Assembly (NCBI RefSeq): GCF_007994985.1
Contig: NZ_VOQF01000007.1
Coordinates: 1-64,000, forward strand
Length of the DNA: 64,000 nucleotides
Direction of reading: 5' to 3'
From: Metabacillus litoralis
GTDB taxonomy: Bacteria > Bacillota > Bacilli > Bacillales > Bacillaceae
Shown here: one piece after another, positions 49,766 to 59,452 of the stretch
Layout of the letters: each line of letters starts with the position of its first letter
Position numbering within the stretch: the first letter of the stretch is position 1
The notes under the pieces: generated by a model
Seen by the model: the letters and a program-made list of their open reading frames with translations, nothing else
Databases searched by the model: none
What the model was told of the DNA's origin: nothing
Program-made: the position numbers and the translations under genes

Positions 49766-50968
49766 TTACTTTTTTTCCTCAGATGTTTGTGTATTCACTT
49801 TCTCAGCTTGCCAATAAAATTCACTAAACACATCAGATATAGCTGCTACTGAATTTTTCAGTTCATCTAAATTATTATCAACTCCACCAAACTCTAACAG
49901 AAGAGCGTTACTCGATAAATCTTGATTGTAAACTCCGTTAACTCCTTTACCAGCTTGTTCAAATATCCCTCTACTTAATCCAGGATACTTTTTCTCTAGT
50001 AAAGCATGAAGCTCTTTCGCGATTTTCTCATTCTTTTCAGCTGTTGGGTTATCGCCACCAATAACAAAAGCAATTTTCGCGTAGGTTTTATCGCCGATTT
50101 TAATTGTTGTGATATCTTTTCTTTGCGAGTCACGATGAATATCAATGAGATACTTTAATTCCTGATTACTAGCCATTGCTTCTTGTACAACAGGTCTAGA
50201 AGCAGTGTACGATTTTGCGTAATTCCAGCCTTTTTGCTTCAGGTTGGCTTGTACATCTGTTTCCTCGACTTGTGAACCTATCCCTTGATCTTGTAGAGCT
50301 TTTCCTAATAGCTCACTAACTAATGTGACATTTGCCTTCGAATGTATGGCTCGATTTGGATCTTTCTCACCTTCTAATAAAGGCAGATATGACTCTGTAT
50401 TATGTGTGTTATAAATATAAACAACCTTCTTATCACCTGTTGTTAGTGCTGGTGGTGCTTTTGGTTCATCATTTGTCTCATTGACTACATCATTTTTATT
50501 GATCGAAGCTTCTCTTTCTTGTTCAAGAACCTCAGTTGGTGGTGGTGATTCATATGGCATATTCGTATAATTTGTTCCATCTCCTGCAACAACAATTTCA
50601 CTATCAAATAATGAAAAGCCAGGAAGCTCACGACCCAGAAGACTTCTTGGATCATCTGGATTAATGCTTGTCGCAACTGTAAAAATTAGAGACGAAAGTT
50701 TTATAGGCTCTGTCTGCTCAGGTAATGCTGATGCAAAATATCGGTTTTCTGCACCTAAAAGCTGCAAAAACGATTCTCCATCAATATTAGTTGTTAAATC
50801 ATTTATTGACGATGATGTTAATCTATATTCTGGTTTCAAGGATGTTAATATTCCCGATAGCAAAAACGTCATAAATAGTAAGATGAAGCTAACAATGAAC
50901 CCTTTTTTAATGCTTGTCCCATTTAGTGTTACGACCATATTATTTCGACTAGTATGAGCTCGCTTCAT
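49766..50968 (-). CDS. spoIIP: Stage II sporulation protein P (SpoIIP)
   Basis: The 400-residue protein has a transmembrane anchor (about 23-43) and a C-terminal amidase/endopeptidase domain with VYIYNTHNTESYLP, DIHRDSQRKD and LLLEFGGVDN, which hold zinc ligands. With SpoIID and SpoIIM it degrades septal peptidoglycan for engulfment. ATG follows AAGGAGGATTACTGTA, and part of that ribosome binding site can pair with an upstream arm. Confidence 0.95.
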   Translation of the reverse strand: MKRAHTSRNNMVVTLNGTSIKKGFIVSFILLFMTFLLSGILTSLKPEYRLTSSSINDLTTNIDGESFLQLLGAENRYFASALPEQTEPIKLSSLIFTVATSINPDDPRSLLGRELPGFSLFDSEIVVAGDGTNYTNMPYESPPPTEVLEQEREASINKNDVVNETNDEPKAPPALTTGDKKVVYIYNTHNTESYLPLLEGEKDPNRAIHSKANVTLVSELLGKALQDQGIGSQVEETDVQANLKQKGWNYAKSYTASRPVVQEAMASNQELKYLIDIHRDSQRKDITTIKIGDKTYAKIAFVIGGDNPTAEKNEKIAKELHALLEKKYPGLSRGIFEQAGKGVNGVYNQDLSSNALLLEFGGVDNNLDELKNSVAAISDVFSEFYWQAEKVNTQTSEEKK

Positions 50969-50977
50969 TACAGTAAT

Positions 50978-51020
50978 CCTCCTTATGCTTGTCTACTAAA
51001 TTGTATGACTAAGCATAAGG
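50978..51020 (-). promoter_or_regulatory. Hairpin overlapping the spoIIP ribosome binding site
   Basis: On the minus strand CCTTATGCTT, 20-base loop, AAGCATAAGG: a perfect 10-bp stem whose 3' arm includes the first four bases of AAGGAGG. It has no T-run, so it is not a terminator. It could limit spoIIP translation or separate it from gpr. Confidence 0.6.
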
Positions 51021-51035
51021 AAGTAGAACATTGAT

Positions 51036-52163
51036 TTAATGAGTATAAGCTCCTGAATTATCTTGATCTACCTGTTGATGAAGAGCTGCATTCAAACCAC
51101 TAGCAATGACATTAGCCATATCATCAATAAATGTATCAACTTCTTTAGGAGTAACCATTAAGTTATGTCCTAATGGTGATAAAACTTCATGAATTAATTT
51201 TCTTTTTTCTTCATCCTCAAGACCCCCAACAATACCTAAAAATTGTTGGCGATGCTCTTCGCTAGGTAAATCTTCATCAGTCAAAACTCTACGTTCACCA
51301 AAGCTCAATCCGGCTGGAGTTAATGATTTTGAAGGTCTATCTCCTTCACTCATTTCTCGACCAAAGTGTTTTAGAATAAAGTCGATCGTATCACTTGTAA
51401 TGGATACAGCATCAACAACAGTAGGTATGCCAATAGCAATTACAGGAATTCCATATGTTTCCTTACTTAATGCTTTTCGCTTATTACCGACTCCAGATCC
51501 TGGATGAATACCAGTATCTGATATTTGAATAGTTGTATTTACTCGCTCTATTGAACGAGCTGCTAGCGCATCAATTGCTATAACAAAATCTGGCTTAGAT
51601 TGTTCAATAACTCCAGAAATAATATCACTCGTTTCAATACCTGTTATTCCCATAACACCAGGAGCTAAAGCGCTGACAGGTCTAAAACCCTCTTGAACAT
51701 TTTCCGGCTGTAGTTTGAATAGATGTCTTGTTATTAGTAAATTTTCAACAGCTAAAGGACCTAGTGCATCAGGTGTAACATTCCAATTCCCAAGTCCAAC
51801 TACTAAGCAGCTTGCATCTTTAGAAATGCCCAGATTTGATAAGAAATGATTAAATTGCTTTGAAAATACCTCAATTACTTTTTCCTGCAACTCTGTATCT
51901 TTTTGTCTAATTCCTTGTACTTCGAGGGTTAAATATTTTCCTGGTTTTTTCCCAACAACATTTGCACCTTCATCATCAATATCAATTGAAGAGATACTAA
52001 TTCCCTCTTCATCCCATTCTTTTATAACAACTCCAGAAATATGACTTTGATCAACTGCTTCTGTTCCACTCGCAGTTATTTGTTGTTCAAGTGCCATTGC
52101 TCTTGCTTCAACAGCCAAATCCGTTCTTACTGAATATGAACTTAAATCTAAAGACTTTCCCAT
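51036..52163 (-). CDS. gpr: Germination protease Gpr
   Basis: About 375 residues from ATG 52163 after GGGAGGTATTTTT. This spore-specific aspartic-type endopeptidase cleaves small acid-soluble proteins at germination. A short propeptide precedes [11 protein letters not shown], near the known self-cleavage site. Conserved blocks are [21 protein letters not shown] and [26 protein letters not shown]. It is upstream of spoIIP on the same strand. Confidence 0.96.
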   Translation of the reverse strand: MGKSLDLSSYSVRTDLAVEARAMALEQQITASGTEAVDQSHISGVVIKEWDEEGISISSIDIDDEGANVVGKKPGKYLTLEVQGIRQKDTELQEKVIEVFSKQFNHFLSNLGISKDASCLVVGLGNWNVTPDALGPLAVENLLITRHLFKLQPENVQEGFRPVSALAPGVMGITGIETSDIISGVIEQSKPDFVIAIDALAARSIERVNTTIQISDTGIHPGSGVGNKRKALSKETYGIPVIAIGIPTVVDAVSITSDTIDFILKHFGREMSEGDRPSKSLTPAGLSFGERRVLTDEDLPSEEHRQQFLGIVGGLEDEEKRKLIHEVLSPLGHNLMVTPKEVDTFIDDMANVIASGLNAALHQQVDQDNSGAYTH

Positions 52164-52346
52164 AAAAATACCTCCCAATTAGTTCCTTGTCATATGTTTG
52201 CCATATCTGCTAGGAAACATTCCCATGTTTAATGGAATTAAGACTTGAAACCGCAATCTTTTGGATCTTTAACGAGATAAGTAGAACATTAAAAATAAAA
52301 ATACGTAAAAAATACCTGTTTCAATGTAATTTCCTTTACATTAGTA

Positions 52347-52375
52347 TTGCAATATACATGTCTGTTTGATAGAAT
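52347..52375 (+). promoter_or_regulatory. SigA promoter of rpsT
   Basis: TTGCAA at 52347, 17 bp, TAGAAT at 52370-52375, about 70 bases before rpsT. The leader holds a small hairpin (ATCGAG/CTCGAT) just before AGGAGG. Confidence 0.65.
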
Positions 52376-52445
52376 ATCTTTTGTTCATGTAAAGGTAATG
52401 ATCGAGTAAAATAGATCTCGATTTACTTCTTAGGAGGTGAAATAT

Positions 52446-52712
52446 ATGCCAAATATTAAATCTGCAATCAAACGCGTAAAAACTAGCAATGAGCGTAATG
52501 CACATAACTCAACAATCAAATCTGCTATGCGTACTGCTATTAAAAAAGTAGATGCATTAGTTTTAACTAACGATGCTGATAACGCAAAAGCTGCACTTGT
52601 TGAAGCTAACAAACGAATTGATAAAGCTGCACAAAGTGGATTAGTTCATAAAAACACTGCTGCTCGTTACAAATCACGTTTAGCTAAAAGTGTTAACGGA
52701 TTAACTGCGTAA
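52446..52712 (+). CDS. rpsT: 30S ribosomal protein S20
   Basis: The 88-residue basic helical protein reads [21 protein letters not shown], and ends [22 protein letters not shown] 52446 follows TTAGGAGGTGAAATAT; an ATG nine bases upstream overlaps the site. It binds 16S rRNA early in assembly. Single gene with its own promoter and terminator, divergent from gpr and convergent with holA. Confidence 0.97.
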   Translation: MPNIKSAIKRVKTSNERNAHNSTIKSAMRTAIKKVDALVLTNDADNAKAALVEANKRIDKAAQSGLVHKNTAARYKSRLAKSVNGLTA

Positions 52713-52749
52713 TTATAAGAAGGACAAACATTGTTTTCATTCTTATACA

Positions 52750-52785
52750 AAAAAAACGATCCCACTTAGGATCGTTTTTTATTTT
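52750..52785. terminator. Bidirectional terminator between rpsT and holA
   Basis: AAAAAAAACGATCC, loop CACTTA, GGATCGTTTTTTATTTTT: strong in the plus direction, with an A-run giving a T-run on the minus strand too. Confidence 0.9.
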
Positions 52786-52855
52786 TCTATAGATATAAAA
52801 TTAATTTTTTTATATAGCTTTTCAACAATCAATCATAAACCTTCCAGAATCCAGC

Positions 52856-53887
52856 TTATGTTAATGACTTTTCATCAAATAGCTTTAATAAAAATAGCTC
52901 TAATAAAAGCTGTTTATCTTTTTTACCAGTTTTCATTTCGTAATCTGCTTCTGCAAGCTCCATTAAAAGATGAGCTAATTCATCTGTTGAAAACAATCTT
53001 GCTTGCTGTAAAGCTAATTTCACTCTAAATGGATGCACTTTTACCGTATTAGCTATTTGCTGCTGTCCGTATCCTATGTTAGATAATTCTTTTACATGTA
53101 AAATTAATCTGAATTGAGTTACTAATAAAGAGAGAATTTTAATTGGCTCTTCATTATTTTTTAACAAATCATAGAAAATTTGTAATGCATCTTTACTTCG
53201 TTTATGAATAACATGTTCAATTAAATCAAAAATGTTCTGTTCTAACGTTCTAGCAACTAATAACCTAACTGTTTCAGATGTAATGACCCCTTCTGCCCCT
53301 ACATATGTACTTAGCTTTCCTAACTCTTGATGAATCATCATTAAATCCCCTGCTGTAAGCATAATTAACTCTTCCATTGCGTCTTTTTCAAGTGATATTT
53401 GTTCTTGTTCTACTATATCCAACATCCAGTTTTTAGTATCACTATCAGACAAAGAATTCATTTCAATTACTTCAGTTTGTTTTTTTACTAATTTGGTAAT
53501 TTTTTTTCGCTCGTCCAACTTTTCATACGGAGCCATAAATACAAGCACTGTATAAGGTGCTGGTGAATGTATGTATTGTTCTAGTTTTTCGATGTTATGT
53601 TCTACTTTTTCCTTTTTCTTTTCACTTGTCAAAAACAAAGGATTTTTAACAATAACAACTCTTTTTTCACCCATAAATGGCAATGTTTCAGCATCTTCAA
53701 TGGCTGTTTCAATTGGTGTTTCCTCCATATCATAAACAGACAAATTAAAATCCTTTTCCTCTTCAAGTACTCCAGCTTCTACTATATATTGAACAGTTTC
53801 CTGCATTAAAAAGGACTCTTTACCAATTAATAAATAAACTGGTGCTAAATTCTTTTTCTTTATATTTTTCCATATATTAAAGATCAT
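52856..53887 (-). CDS. holA: DNA polymerase III delta subunit (HolA)
   Basis: About 343 residues; ATG 53887 (MIFNIWKNIKK) follows GGGAGTAAAGTA and matches homologues, whereas the longer frame has no site. AAA+-like clamp-loader wrench subunit with APVYLLIGKESFLMQETV, LPFMGEKRVVIVKNP and the C-terminal helical collar KKDKQLLLELFLLKL. It opens the beta clamp. The older name is yqeN. Confidence 0.94.
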   Translation of the reverse strand: MIFNIWKNIKKKNLAPVYLLIGKESFLMQETVQYIVEAGVLEEEKDFNLSVYDMEETPIETAIEDAETLPFMGEKRVVIVKNPLFLTSEKKKEKVEHNIEKLEQYIHSPAPYTVLVFMAPYEKLDERKKITKLVKKQTEVIEMNSLSDSDTKNWMLDIVEQEQISLEKDAMEELIMLTAGDLMMIHQELGKLSTYVGAEGVITSETVRLLVARTLEQNIFDLIEHVIHKRSKDALQIFYDLLKNNEEPIKILSLLVTQFRLILHVKELSNIGYGQQQIANTVKVHPFRVKLALQQARLFSTDELAHLLMELAEADYEMKTGKKDKQLLLELFLLKLFDEKSLT

Positions 53888-54033
53888 TACTTTACTCCCA
53901 TCATTCTTCTCATTCATTAGCTTTAGAGAACTGTCCAAAATAATTCAGGGACATTTAACTAGAGCCCTTCATTCATGGTAAAATGAAAACAGTTGTTTGG
54001 CAAGTTTCAAAAATGATTTTGTATGTATGAAAA

Positions 54034-54065
54034 AGAGAATTGACACATGAACAGGTCAATTCTCT
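54034..54065 (-). terminator. Orphan terminator-like hairpin upstream of holA
   Basis: On the minus strand AGAGAATTGAC, a 10-base loop, GTCAATTCTCTTTTTCAT. No minus-strand gene ends nearby; comEC ends at 54473. It would stop read-through toward holA. I see nothing else in 53888-54278 besides the yqzM leader. Confidence 0.6.
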
Positions 54066-54278
54066 CTTATCTATGTGAACGTTCCGTCTTCAGGTCCTAG
54101 GTACCTAAATAGAAACGATACTACGATTTCATCTTATTGTAGCCAATCGAACCATAATTATCGGTTATCAAATATAGTAAAGTTGGGAATAATAGCCTGA
54201 TTGCTAAATAAGTGTTATCCTACTGTAGATTTTTTAAAATTAATCGCTTATACTAAGTATGATATAGGAGGGGTAACA

Positions 54279-54413
54279 GTGAACGAATTTGAAAAAAACG
54301 TCCAAAGTAAACGTAATGACGCTGTTGATTCTGGAGTAGGTTTTATTGCTTCATTTGGATTCTTCGCGACAATTTTTATCATTGCGACTGTTATTAAATT
54401 AATCGGTTCTTAA
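54279..54413 (+). CDS. yqzM: YqzM-like single-pass membrane peptide
   Basis: 44 residues from GTG 54279 after ATAGGAGGGGTAACA. It reads NEFEKNVQSKRNDAVDSGVG followed by one transmembrane helix (about 22-42) and ends IKLIGS. Sequence and place between comEC and holA match YqzM of B. subtilis. Function is unknown. It is convergent with comEC. Confidence 0.9.
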   Translation: MNEFEKNVQSKRNDAVDSGVGFIASFGFFATIFIIATVIKLIGS

Positions 54414-54433
54414 TATCTTGTGTACTCTTACAT

Positions 54434-54466
54434 AGAGGCTGCTTGCTATAAGCAGTCTCTTTTACG
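54434..54466 (+). terminator. Terminator of yqzM
   Basis: AGAGGCTGCTT, loop GCTAT, AAGCAGTCTCTTTTACGTTTTCG, abutting the comEC stop at 54473. Confidence 0.8.
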
Positions 54467-54472
54467 TTTTCG

Positions 54473-56803
54473 TTATTTTACTTCATCATATGGTGGATGT
54501 GTCAAAAATGTTCCACTATTTCCTTTATAACGATATAAAACCGCACCATCCAAATCTGTTCTCAGTATGTTTATATTTCTTTTAAATAGCTTATCAACTA
54601 CCTCTTTATGAGGATGTTGATATCGATTGTTATAACCTGCTGAGACGATTGCATAAGACGGATCAATTGCATCAAGGAATTTCTCAGAAGTTGAACCTTT
54701 ACTACCATGATGGCCAACTTTCATTACATCTGCTTTTAAAGATGGATATGATTTTATCATTAGTTCTTCACTATTGATTTCTGCATCACCAGTAAACACC
54801 CACTTAAGACCTCCAATTTTTGCCCATAAAACAAGAGAATCATTATTTTTACTTTCTGTGAGTTTATTTGGAGAAACAACATGAAATGAAAGATCTTTGT
54901 AGTTTAACTGATCACCACTTTTGACTTCTTTTATGTTTATTCCTTTTTCAAAGGCTTTGTTTATTATATTTTCCTCAAGCTCACCTCGTTCAAATCCTAT
55001 AGGGATAATGATTTGTTCAATTTTAATTTCGTCCATCAGGGTTAATACTTCCCCTATATGATCAAAATCACCATGAGTTAAAAATAAACCATTTAGTTTT
55101 GTTACTCCAATAGATTTTAAATAAGGAACAGTAACAGATTTGACGATGGAATATGATCTATTAGACTTCTCCCATTCTTCTTTTGGAAATGAAACCTTTC
55201 CACCAGTATCAATTAAAAATGTCCCTCCATTAAATGGTTGCTGTATAAATATCGAATCACCTTGTCCAACATCTACTGTAAGCACTTGACCGACTGAATT
55301 CATTTTTTGACCAAGAGCTTGGCATACAAAAAGGAGCAAAAGAAGCATTGTTGGTAAAATTAACGTTTTCCCTTTCTTTGTTTTTTCATATCGTATAAAT
55401 AGTAATAATAAAAGGACTATACAAAAAAATAAGAAGATCAGTGAAGGTTTGCCTGTTGTAATTGTTAAAGGAATAGTAGAAGCAAAAAGAACAAGTTGAT
55501 GAGATAGTTCAAGTAGTGATGTTATCAAATACACAAAAAGAGGACCTATGAAAGGAATGGATAAGGTAAAAGTTGCTACGATGGCTAAGGGTAAAATAAT
55601 AAAAGAATAAAAAGGTACAAAGATCATATTCATCGGTAAACTGATAAGAGAAAATTCATAAAAATTTGATAGCAATAATGGAATTCCACAAATCTGTGCA
55701 ATGAGAGAAACAGTTGTTAATTTTAAAATCCAACTAGTGAAATACTGTAGTATTCTAGAAGACAACAATAAACCAAAGCTGACAACAAATGATAATTGAA
55801 ATCCAATTTGAAATAGATAATAAGGATTTATAAATAATAAACATAAATATGTAAAACTGATCACATCTAACGGTGGAACTTTTTGTTTTAAAAGTTGTAA
55901 AACAAAATAAATAATGACCATCATAGAAGCTCTTAACACAGATGGTGCTCCTCCTGTCAAAACCATGTAAATTGGTAAAAAAATAATCATAATAATCTTT
56001 GATTTTTCATGAGTTATACCGAAGAAGATCAGTAAAAAATAGATACCACCTACTAAAAGGCCAACATGTAACCCTGATATGGCTAATAAATGAACAATAC
56101 CAAGTTCCTGGTAAGCTTGTTCGATATCTTCCTGAAGTAAATGTCTTTCACCAAATATAAGCGCCTGCACAATACCAACAGATGTTTTTGAAAAGTTTCT
56201 TTCAACCAAATTTAAACCTGATTTTCTTAAATTTACTAGTGTGTTCATTACACCACGATTAGTAGAGTAACAGTTTTCAATTTCTTTCACTTGATACTTC
56301 CAATGAATATGATGATCATACAAATATTGTTTATAATTAAAAGCATTCGGCATTGTGGGTGATTTAGGAATCTGTAATTCACCTTTAAATGTACAGCTGT
56401 TGCCAGATTCAAGTTTTTTATATAAATGCTTTTCATTTTGTGTTTTTAAAACATATGAGAAAACTAACTTCTCTCCTTGTGGGTTTTGAATTGTTCCTGT
56501 TAAAAAATTACCGTCTATCGTAGGAATCGTGATTATTTCTCCTATAGAAGTATATTCACCTCCTTGTAAGGAAGTTTTATTACTAATTTCAGTAACATGA
56601 AAAACTCCGAGATAAGTGATAATCGTCAATAAACAATACACAAAGAGTGGCAATCTATTTTTCACAAGGAAAAAAACGAGGTAAAAGCATGTAGAGATAA
56701 TAGCTAGGGGATGGAAGTCAAAACGACTTACTAATATAGCTAAGCTGGCAGCTATTGCATAAAATAATAAATTTCCTTTTATTAGTAAACACCTCTTATT
56801 CAA
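54473..56803 (-). CDS. comEC: DNA internalization channel protein ComEC
   Basis: The 776-residue competence protein forms the transmembrane channel for single-stranded DNA. N-terminal helices and an OB-like DUF4131 domain (about 60-170) are followed by the competence domain (ALIFGERHLLQEDIEQAYQELGIVHLLAISGLH, about 210-245) with many helices to about 500. A metallo-beta-lactamase-like domain (DVGQGDSIFI, LTHGDFDHIG, KVGHHGSKGST) comes last. The start is a TTG with no ideal site nearby, so the exact N-terminus is uncertain. Confidence 0.93.
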   Translation of the reverse strand: MNKRCLLIKGNLLFYAIAASLAILVSRFDFHPLAIISTCFYLVFFLVKNRLPLFVYCLLTIITYLGVFHVTEISNKTSLQGGEYTSIGEIITIPTIDGNFLTGTIQNPQGEKLVFSYVLKTQNEKHLYKKLESGNSCTFKGELQIPKSPTMPNAFNYKQYLYDHHIHWKYQVKEIENCYSTNRGVMNTLVNLRKSGLNLVERNFSKTSVGIVQALIFGERHLLQEDIEQAYQELGIVHLLAISGLHVGLLVGGIYFLLIFFGITHEKSKIIMIIFLPIYMVLTGGAPSVLRASMMVIIYFVLQLLKQKVPPLDVISFTYLCLLFINPYYLFQIGFQLSFVVSFGLLLSSRILQYFTSWILKLTTVSLIAQICGIPLLLSNFYEFSLISLPMNMIFVPFYSFIILPLAIVATFTLSIPFIGPLFVYLITSLLELSHQLVLFASTIPLTITTGKPSLIFLFFCIVLLLLLFIRYEKTKKGKTLILPTMLLLLLFVCQALGQKMNSVGQVLTVDVGQGDSIFIQQPFNGGTFLIDTGGKVSFPKEEWEKSNRSYSIVKSVTVPYLKSIGVTKLNGLFLTHGDFDHIGEVLTLMDEIKIEQIIIPIGFERGELEENIINKAFEKGINIKEVKSGDQLNYKDLSFHVVSPNKLTESKNNDSLVLWAKIGGLKWVFTGDAEINSEELMIKSYPSLKADVMKVGHHGSKGSTSEKFLDAIDPSYAIVSAGYNNRYQHPHKEVVDKLFKRNINILRTDLDGAVLYRYKGNSGTFLTHPPYDEVK

Positions 56804-56831
56804 AGCTTTAATCTAATTGTGAAAAAGATAT

Positions 56832-56863
56832 AAAGGCTGGCTTCTTTTTAAAAGCCAGTCCTT
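56832..56863 (-). terminator. Terminator-like hairpin between comEB and comEC
   Basis: On the minus strand AAGGACTGGCTTT, loop, AAGCCAGCCTTTATATCTTTTT. It lies 145 bp after comEB and 29 bp before comEC, so the two may not be fully co-transcribed. The rest of the 205-bp gap shows nothing. Confidence 0.65.
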
Positions 56864-57008
56864 ATTTTTAGATCAGAAGGTTCAAAAACTTTATTGGGTT
56901 TTGCTATCTAGCTCTAGCGTATTCAAACTTCAGACCATTTAGCAACAATGTGTTATAATCATTTGCTTTCCTTTGTACGAAGATGACCAAGACACTGCTC
57001 TTGTTATT

Positions 57009-57569
57009 TTAGCGGAAAAGACGGTCAGCTTCATTTTGTAATGAGTTCATTTCATCTTGATTGATATTATCTTGTGATAATTTGTTTAATAAACCAGTAA
57101 CAAATTCTCTTTTTTTCTGAGTATTTTGATCTGGATATTCTTTTTCTAATTTAACGTGTTCTACCTTTACACCAGCTTGGGAAAATAATTCAATTGCATA
57201 TGGGTGGTTTTTATAGTCAACCGCATAATATACTGTTTTAATTCCGCTTTGTATAAGAGCTTTACAGCATTGGAGACATGGAAAATGTGTGACATATATT
57301 TCTGCACCTTCGGTTGGCACACCAAATTTTGCACACTGTAGTAACGCATTCATTTCAGCATGTATTGTTCTAACACAATGGTTATCAATTACATAGCAAC
57401 CTTCATCAGAGCAATGAACACCACCTGCAATTGAGCCATTATATCCTCCCGCTATGATTCGTTTATCTCTTACAATTGTTGCACCAACAGCTAATCTTGT
57501 ACAAGTACTTCTTAAAGCTAATAAATGACTTTGTGTCATATAATATTGATCCCAAGAAATTCGACTCAC
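57009..57569 (-). CDS. comEB: ComEB, deoxycytidylate deaminase family
   Basis: The 186-residue zinc deaminase has TIHAEMNALLQ (His and catalytic Glu) and PCLQCCKALIQSG (two Cys). The family makes dUMP from dCMP. ComEB is in the comE operon but in B. subtilis is reported dispensable for transformation channel function. It lies between comEA and comEC. Confidence 0.94.
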   Translation of the reverse strand: MSRISWDQYYMTQSHLLALRSTCTRLAVGATIVRDKRIIAGGYNGSIAGGVHCSDEGCYVIDNHCVRTIHAEMNALLQCAKFGVPTEGAEIYVTHFPCLQCCKALIQSGIKTVYYAVDYKNHPYAIELFSQAGVKVEHVKLEKEYPDQNTQKKREFVTGLLNKLSQDNINQDEMNSLQNEADRLFR

Positions 57570-57685
57570 TTAAAACTCCTCCACTCGACATATTTCTGCT
57601 TTTAAGTTTATCGAGAATGCTTATACTTCGTCAATTTATTATTTTTGTATTTTTCGAGGGTGAATTTCCATTTTATGATCAATAG

Positions 57686-58333
57686 CTATTTTACTAAAAT
57701 CTCTTCCTTTAATTTTTCATATGATTTATCGCCAATTCCTGTTACTTCTAGTAGCTCCTCAGGGGACTGAAATAATCCATTTTCTTCTCTATATGTCATA
57801 ATTGCTTCAGCTTTTGCTGGACCAATTCCTGTTAATGTTTGAAGCTCTTCGATCGTTGCTGTATTAATGTTTACCTTTTGTACCTCCTGATCATTATCTA
57901 GCCCCCCTTTCTGACTTAAGAAGGGATTTACTTCGGTTTCACCTTTCTTAGGGATATATAGAACCATTCCATCTTGTAAAGGAGCAGCTAAGTTAACTGC
58001 AATTTCATCTGCATCACTATTTAACCCTCCAGCTTTTTCTATTATTTGATGAACTCTTGCATCTGCTTCAATTTCATAAACACCAGGTTTATAAATAGCT
58101 CCTTTTATATCTACTATAATTACGTTTGGTTCTTGATCAATACCTTCATTCCCCTCCATTTTTAGTTCAAAGGTTTCCTCGTCTTCTTGTGAAATACGAT
58201 CCAATTCATGATCTCCTTCAATCATTTCAATTTTCTCTGATTGATCTGCAAAAAAGTAATAACCAAAAGTCACCACTATGAATAAGCTAATCAATACCAA
58301 AATCCATTTTTTGTTATTTTTAATATATTCCAT
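57686..58333 (-). CDS. comEA: Competence DNA receptor ComEA
   Basis: The 215-residue membrane-anchored dsDNA receptor has a transmembrane helix (about 10-28), an acidic linker, an SLBB domain (IIVDIKGAIYKPGVYEIE, about 72-125) and C-terminal tandem helix-hairpin-helix motifs (VNINTATIEELQTLTGIGPAKA, LLEVTGIGDKSYEKL) that grip DNA. It is the first gene of comE. A possible ComK site lies upstream. Confidence 0.95.
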   Translation of the reverse strand: MEYIKNNKKWILVLISLFIVVTFGYYFFADQSEKIEMIEGDHELDRISQEDEETFELKMEGNEGIDQEPNVIIVDIKGAIYKPGVYEIEADARVHQIIEKAGGLNSDADEIAVNLAAPLQDGMVLYIPKKGETEVNPFLSQKGGLDNDQEVQKVNINTATIEELQTLTGIGPAKAEAIMTYREENGLFQSPEELLEVTGIGDKSYEKLKEEILVK

Positions 58334-58353
58334 TCTATTTAATCTCCTTAAAT

Positions 58354-58405
58354 AATATAGTTAAAAAGAAGTAAACTTGGTTTTTAGTTTTTGAATTTGA
58401 CTTTT
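58354..58405 (-). promoter_or_regulatory. Candidate ComK box and -10 for comEA
   Basis: On the minus strand AAAA-GTCAA-ATTC (58393-58405) and AAAA-CCAAG-TTTA (58372-58384) are spaced by 8 bp, one of the allowed ComK AT-box spacings. A TATATT -10 lies at 58354-58359. The first half matches only partly. Confidence 0.4.
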
Positions 58406-58532
58406 AAAGAAGAAGCTCCAAGCTAATACAATCCAACATTTCACATTCAAATCTCGATTATTTTTAATCATAAATAGTCAATAACCAACATATCGTGTAT
58501 GAGAGAATTGCATATTAAGGAGGGGATTTCCA

Positions 58533-59366
58533 TTGAACATTGGATTTATTGGAACAGGTAATATGGGGAGAATTTTAATCGAATCCTTTATAGAGTCGGG
58601 AGCTATTAAACCTTCTTTTATTTATATGACAAATAGAACACTTGCTAAGGCTGCTACTATTAAGGAACAATATTCAAATCTTCACTTAATGGAAACTGCA
58701 GAAGATGTAGTAAAACGTTCTGATATTGTATTTATTTGTGTAAAGCCATTGGATATTCACCCCCTTTTAAAGGATCTAGATGACCTGTTAACACCGAACA
58801 AATGTATAATCTCTATTACTAGTCCTATCAGTGTTGAACAGCTTGAATCACTTGTTAAATGTCAGGTAGCCAGAGCAATCCCAAGTATTACGAACAGAGC
58901 TTTCTCAGGTGTATCACTACTTACCTATGGAAAATCATGTCATAAAGAAACACAATGTGCGATTGAAGAGATATTTGAGCAGGTCTCAAACCCAGTTCAA
59001 ATAGAAGATAACGTAACAAGAGTAGCATCAGATATCGTTAGCTGTGGTCCTGCTTTTTTTAGCTTTTTACTTCAGCAATTTGTGGATAGTGCAGTAGCTG
59101 AAACAGAGATCACTAAAGATCAAGCTGTTTTATTAGCAAGTGAAATGATTGTTGGTATGGGAAAATTACTTGAAACAGAAATCTATACACTTCCAACATT
59201 ACAGGAAAAAGTATGTGTTAAAGGTGGAGTAACAGGAAAAGGCATTAAAGTGTTAGAAAATGAAATCGGAGATATGTTTAATAAAGTATTTCAGGTAACA
59301 CATGAGAAATATTATGAAGATATTGAGGAAGTTTCAGTACAATTCAAAACAATAACACATAAATAA
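58533..59366 (+). CDS. comER: ComER, pyrroline-5-carboxylate reductase-like protein
   Basis: The 277-residue NAD(P)-binding Rossmann protein begins at TTG 58533 after AAGGAGGGGATTTCCA. It has IGFIGTGNMGRIL (about 3-15), FICVKPLDIHPLL, the ProC-like dimer region SCGPAFFSFLLQQF and KGGVTGKGIKVLE. ComER lies opposite comEA and in Bacillus has been tied to sporulation and biofilm timing. Enzymatic activity as P5C reductase is uncertain. Confidence 0.9.
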   Translation: MNIGFIGTGNMGRILIESFIESGAIKPSFIYMTNRTLAKAATIKEQYSNLHLMETAEDVVKRSDIVFICVKPLDIHPLLKDLDDLLTPNKCIISITSPISVEQLESLVKCQVARAIPSITNRAFSGVSLLTYGKSCHKETQCAIEEIFEQVSNPVQIEDNVTRVASDIVSCGPAFFSFLLQQFVDSAVAETEITKDQAVLLASEMIVGMGKLLETEIYTLPTLQEKVCVKGGVTGKGIKVLENEIGDMFNKVFQVTHEKYYEDIEEVSVQFKTITHK

Positions 59367-59452
59367 TTCTCTACAATTAACCATAATCCTGCTTTTTCAA
59401 AATTTTTTTTAGCTTTCTTACAAAAATGAACTAACAAGATTACAAATACAAG

